64,000 nucleotides of DNA from Sambucus nigra (Eukaryota; Streptophyta; Magnoliopsida; Dipsacales; Adoxaceae). Shown here piece by piece: positions 61,740-64,000 of this stretch. Numbering within the stretch: the stretch's first letter is position 1; every line of letters begins with the position of its first letter. The DNA is taken from assembly GCA_949130495.1 (NCBI GenBank), contig OX422221.1:158753241-158817240 (forward strand). Reading direction: 5' to 3'. The translations under genes and the position numbers were made by a program. Under the pieces are notes generated by a model, which was not told the origin of the DNA, did no database searches, and worked only from the letters and a program-made list of their open reading frames with translations.

Positions 61740-63432
61740 GATGGTATCAGAGCATCAGGTTCTAGAGTCCTTAGGATCTGTGCGAGCTTTATGCATTCTT
61801 CCGTTAACGTTCTTGACATAAAGCCCTACAAATAGGACTGTTGTGTTCATTGCGTTGTTTTCTTCTGTGAAGTATATTCACTTGATTGGCGTTCTGATAA
61901 CAATTGCTCTTGTTTCGTTTCAGACGTCGCCTAGATTTTGTCGTCTAGGAAAGAATAGGTTTAGAAGTATGGAACCCATAGCATATTTTGGGTACACTTT
62001 AATCGGGGGTATTTGTTTTCCCCGGTTTCAGAGGAAATATTGAGGAGATTTCTAGCAGTGGTTTGAGGTGATTTATCGGCAGTTGAGTAAGAAAGGAAAT
62101 TTACTCGAGTGGCGAATCTTGGTCTTAGTGAGGTAAGTCCGAGGAGAGGCATGCAGTGTAGTCCTTGGGAGGTTTAGATTGAGAATCTGTTAACCTTAGT
62201 TAGGAAACCTAATGTTGGTGACTCTTACCGAGGTGAGGTTGGTGTAGTTGTCCCAATATTAGGAGTATCGCCTTCTAAGATGAGGGAGAATGCCTTTGGA
62301 GACTCAATTTCGTGTGTAGGACGGAGGGAGTTTTCGGTGGTTGCAATCGCGCCTTGCCCTTCAATATGGTTAGGAAGGATTTTGAGGAAGATGTTTCTCT
62401 TATGGAGAAATAGGTTTAGGAACAATGATTGTCCTGGAAGACGTAGAGGGTCTTGAATTGAGATCCTTGGATGAGGTGAAACCATTGGGTTATGGAACTA
62501 TAAGGTAGAATACCTTTCTTTGGGTTTAAGTTACATTTTGTGCGATAGTGGGAACGTCGCGTGTGAGGTGTGATGAGTAGCTAGCCGCTATACCACTAGG
62601 GGGTATGGAATTTTCCTAGAGAAGGAAGTGAACAAGTGTGGCCTTGGTATGGCATCTTGGGAGATGATACATCTTTTCGTAACGAGATAATAGGGAAGTT
62701 TTAGAATCCCAATGAGGGAAGGATTTATTTTATATAAAGGTGTTAATATGATGTATAGGAATTTCATAACTGAGAGGTTCAGAGTTTGGTAGATTTGTGA
62801 GGAGCGGATAGTTTAGCTCATAGTTGTGCTAGTTTTGAGAACTAGGTATTGGCTAGAGCATTGTATTTGTTGAGACCTTGTGTTTTAAACATAAGGTGTT
62901 TGTTTGACGTGTCGAAAGACGCGGAATATATTTATATTGTATTATTGTATAGGCCCTCGGGCAATATCTAAAATATGAAAAAAAATCTTTTTATAAAACC
63001 TTAACCCTGGTTCAACTAATCTCAATCCCCGACCTAGCTACACAGTAGTGTATTGGGAGGGTTCCTTGTTTGGATTTCGCTTGCGAGACCTCCCCCGCAC
63101 GAAGGTGGCTAGCGTCAGGAATTAAGGAGAGTTCAACCAGTGGAAATTTTCAAACTTTTATATATTTAGTATATTGTTATAGATTATATTACCGAGGGTT
63201 ATCTTACAATTTGAGGCTAATGGAGCCTGATTAAAATTTTACGAGTGGAGACTCAGGTACGGGGTGTATGGGCGCCCTGAGAAGTTAGTTTGTTTTAAAG
63301 GCTATCTGGTTCGACGTGAGAACTAGAAAGGATCGGCATAGTGATCTCGAGGATTGATGTAAGGACTAGATGATATTGATGTCCTAGGCTTATCTTAAAT
63401 TTCGCGGACGAAATTCTTGTAAGGGGGGAAGA
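61740..63432 (+). other. Internal region of the non-autonomous element
   Basis: Starts with the primer site (TGGTATCAGAGC at 61742-61753) and a leader that matches the Tekay leader (ATCAGGTTCTAG, then GTCCTTAGGATCTGTGCG). No retroviral protein motif is found in any frame; the longest frames (61843, 62225) look random. It ends with AATTTCGCGGACGAAATTC and a purine tract AGGGGGGAAGAT (63421-63432), again like the Tekay 3' end. Contains hairpin copy 3. Confidence 0.8.
63048..63100 (+). ncRNA. Conserved hairpin motif, copy 3
   Basis: Main arms GGGAGG/CCTCCC (63055-63060, 63089-63094; all six pairs form) and outer arms GTGT/GCAC. The loop is the same as in copies 1 and 2 except for one T fewer in the inner hairpin loop (TCGC-TT-GCGA). 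It lies outside the LTR. Confidence 0.55.
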
Positions 63433-64000
63433 TTGTAACACCCCAAGACTTTTGAGACTGAGAAATCTAATTTTAGGAAAATTAAATTTAATGAAATTGG
63501 AGAATTTTAAATTTTGGGAATTTAAGTCCAAAAATAGAGGACGTTTCAAAGTATGCCGGATGATATTTTTGAGGGTACCATCGATCCCGGAAGGGTCGAG
63601 ATAGTCAAAATGACTGTCATTGGGTCTTATTTCGGCTCCGGAATGTTTTTAAGTTGTTTTGACTTAAATTGGAGTCAACGAGTCATTTAAAGTGTGTATT
63701 AACATTTAAAACTGGTATTTTGTTTTAAAAGGGGTGGAGGCTTACGGATGAAGCCATTTCTCATTTGAGAGAAAGAGAGAAAAGCCCTAGAGGGAGAAAG
63801 AAGAGAAAGAAGAAGGAAAGAAGAGAGAGAGGAAGAAAAAGCTTGGGATTTCCGGCCCTACCGCGACATCGAGGACGATCCAACCTCTACAAATCTGAGG
63901 CAAGTGTTTAATCTTGCTAAATAGCTATTTGTGTATTTCATTTCATAAATTGTGGGGTAAAGAAATGGTTTTTGGGTATTAATGTCAAAACCTAGATTTT
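63433..64000 (+). repeat. 3' LTR of the non-autonomous element (start only)
   Basis: No difference from 57896-58463 in 568 bp compared by eye. Confidence 0.95.

Larger units (their letters stand above)
57896..64000 (+). mobile_element. Young non-autonomous gypsy element with giant LTRs (runs off window)
   Basis: Plus strand. 5' LTR 57896-61739 (3844 bp), primer site at 61742, internal region of only 1693 bp without gag or pol, polypurine tract, 3' LTR from 63433 to beyond the end. Expected full length is about 9.4 kb. The target duplication would be CAAGT, but its second copy is outside. The first 48 bases after the LTR and the last 40 before the 3' LTR closely match the Tekay element's leader and 3' end, so a Tekay element is the likely source of its proteins. 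The two LTRs are identical over the 568 bp available. Confidence 0.9.

Overview
This is nuclear DNA of a flowering plant, probably a eudicot. The evidence is dense nested LTR retrotransposons of plant-only lineages (Tat with a second RNase H, chromodomain-bearing Tekay, Copia with long LTRs), an RTE-type LINE of the usual plant kind, initiator-Met tRNA primer sites, a plant A-type CDK gene fragment with introns, and high AT content. I see no intact host gene, no tRNA or rRNA gene and no CRISPR array. Layout: 649-21408 is an old minus-strand Ty3/gypsy Tat element with a ~3 kb ORF on the opposite strand between pol and the 3' LTR. A second minus-strand Tekay-type gypsy element (11015-20690) is inserted in its leader. 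That insert keeps its 5' LTR, primer site and gag, but pol and most of its 3' LTR are replaced by 5.3 kb of mixed material (11716-17004) with transposon-like repeats and gene fragments. 22148-25330 is an RTE LINE with a 12-bp target duplication. 25343-29314 holds dispersed repeats and pieces of an A-type CDK gene on the minus strand. 29315-39605 is a complete but dead Copia element with perfect AAATC target duplications. 39650-43098 is a solo Tekay-family LTR. 43104-48156 is low-information DNA with microsatellites. 48162-57895 is a minus-strand Tekay chromovirus, nearly complete but carrying six premature stops. Its 5' LTR is interrupted at 57896 by a plus-strand non-autonomous element (57896 to past the window end) with a 3.84-kb LTR and only 1.69 kb of internal sequence. 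The two LTRs of that element are identical over the 568 bp visible. The most interesting material is in the Tekay-family LTRs. (1) The non-autonomous element shares primer site, leader start and 3' internal end with the Tekay element it landed in, so it looks like a parasite sitting in a relative of its helper. (2) It carries three copies of a ~54-nt hairpin whose loop is constant while the stem arms change in a compensatory way, suggesting a conserved structured RNA. (3) Four different LTRs carry paired 12-bp palindromes (CGAATCGATTCG or TTCGATCGATCG type) repeated at a fixed 21-22 bp offset in the presumed transcribed leader, with eight copies in the youngest element. Nesting order, from sequence alone: Tat oldest (LTRs ~80% alike), then the inner Tekay-like element; Copia LTRs ~92% alike; Tekay LTRs ~98% alike; the non-autonomous element is youngest.
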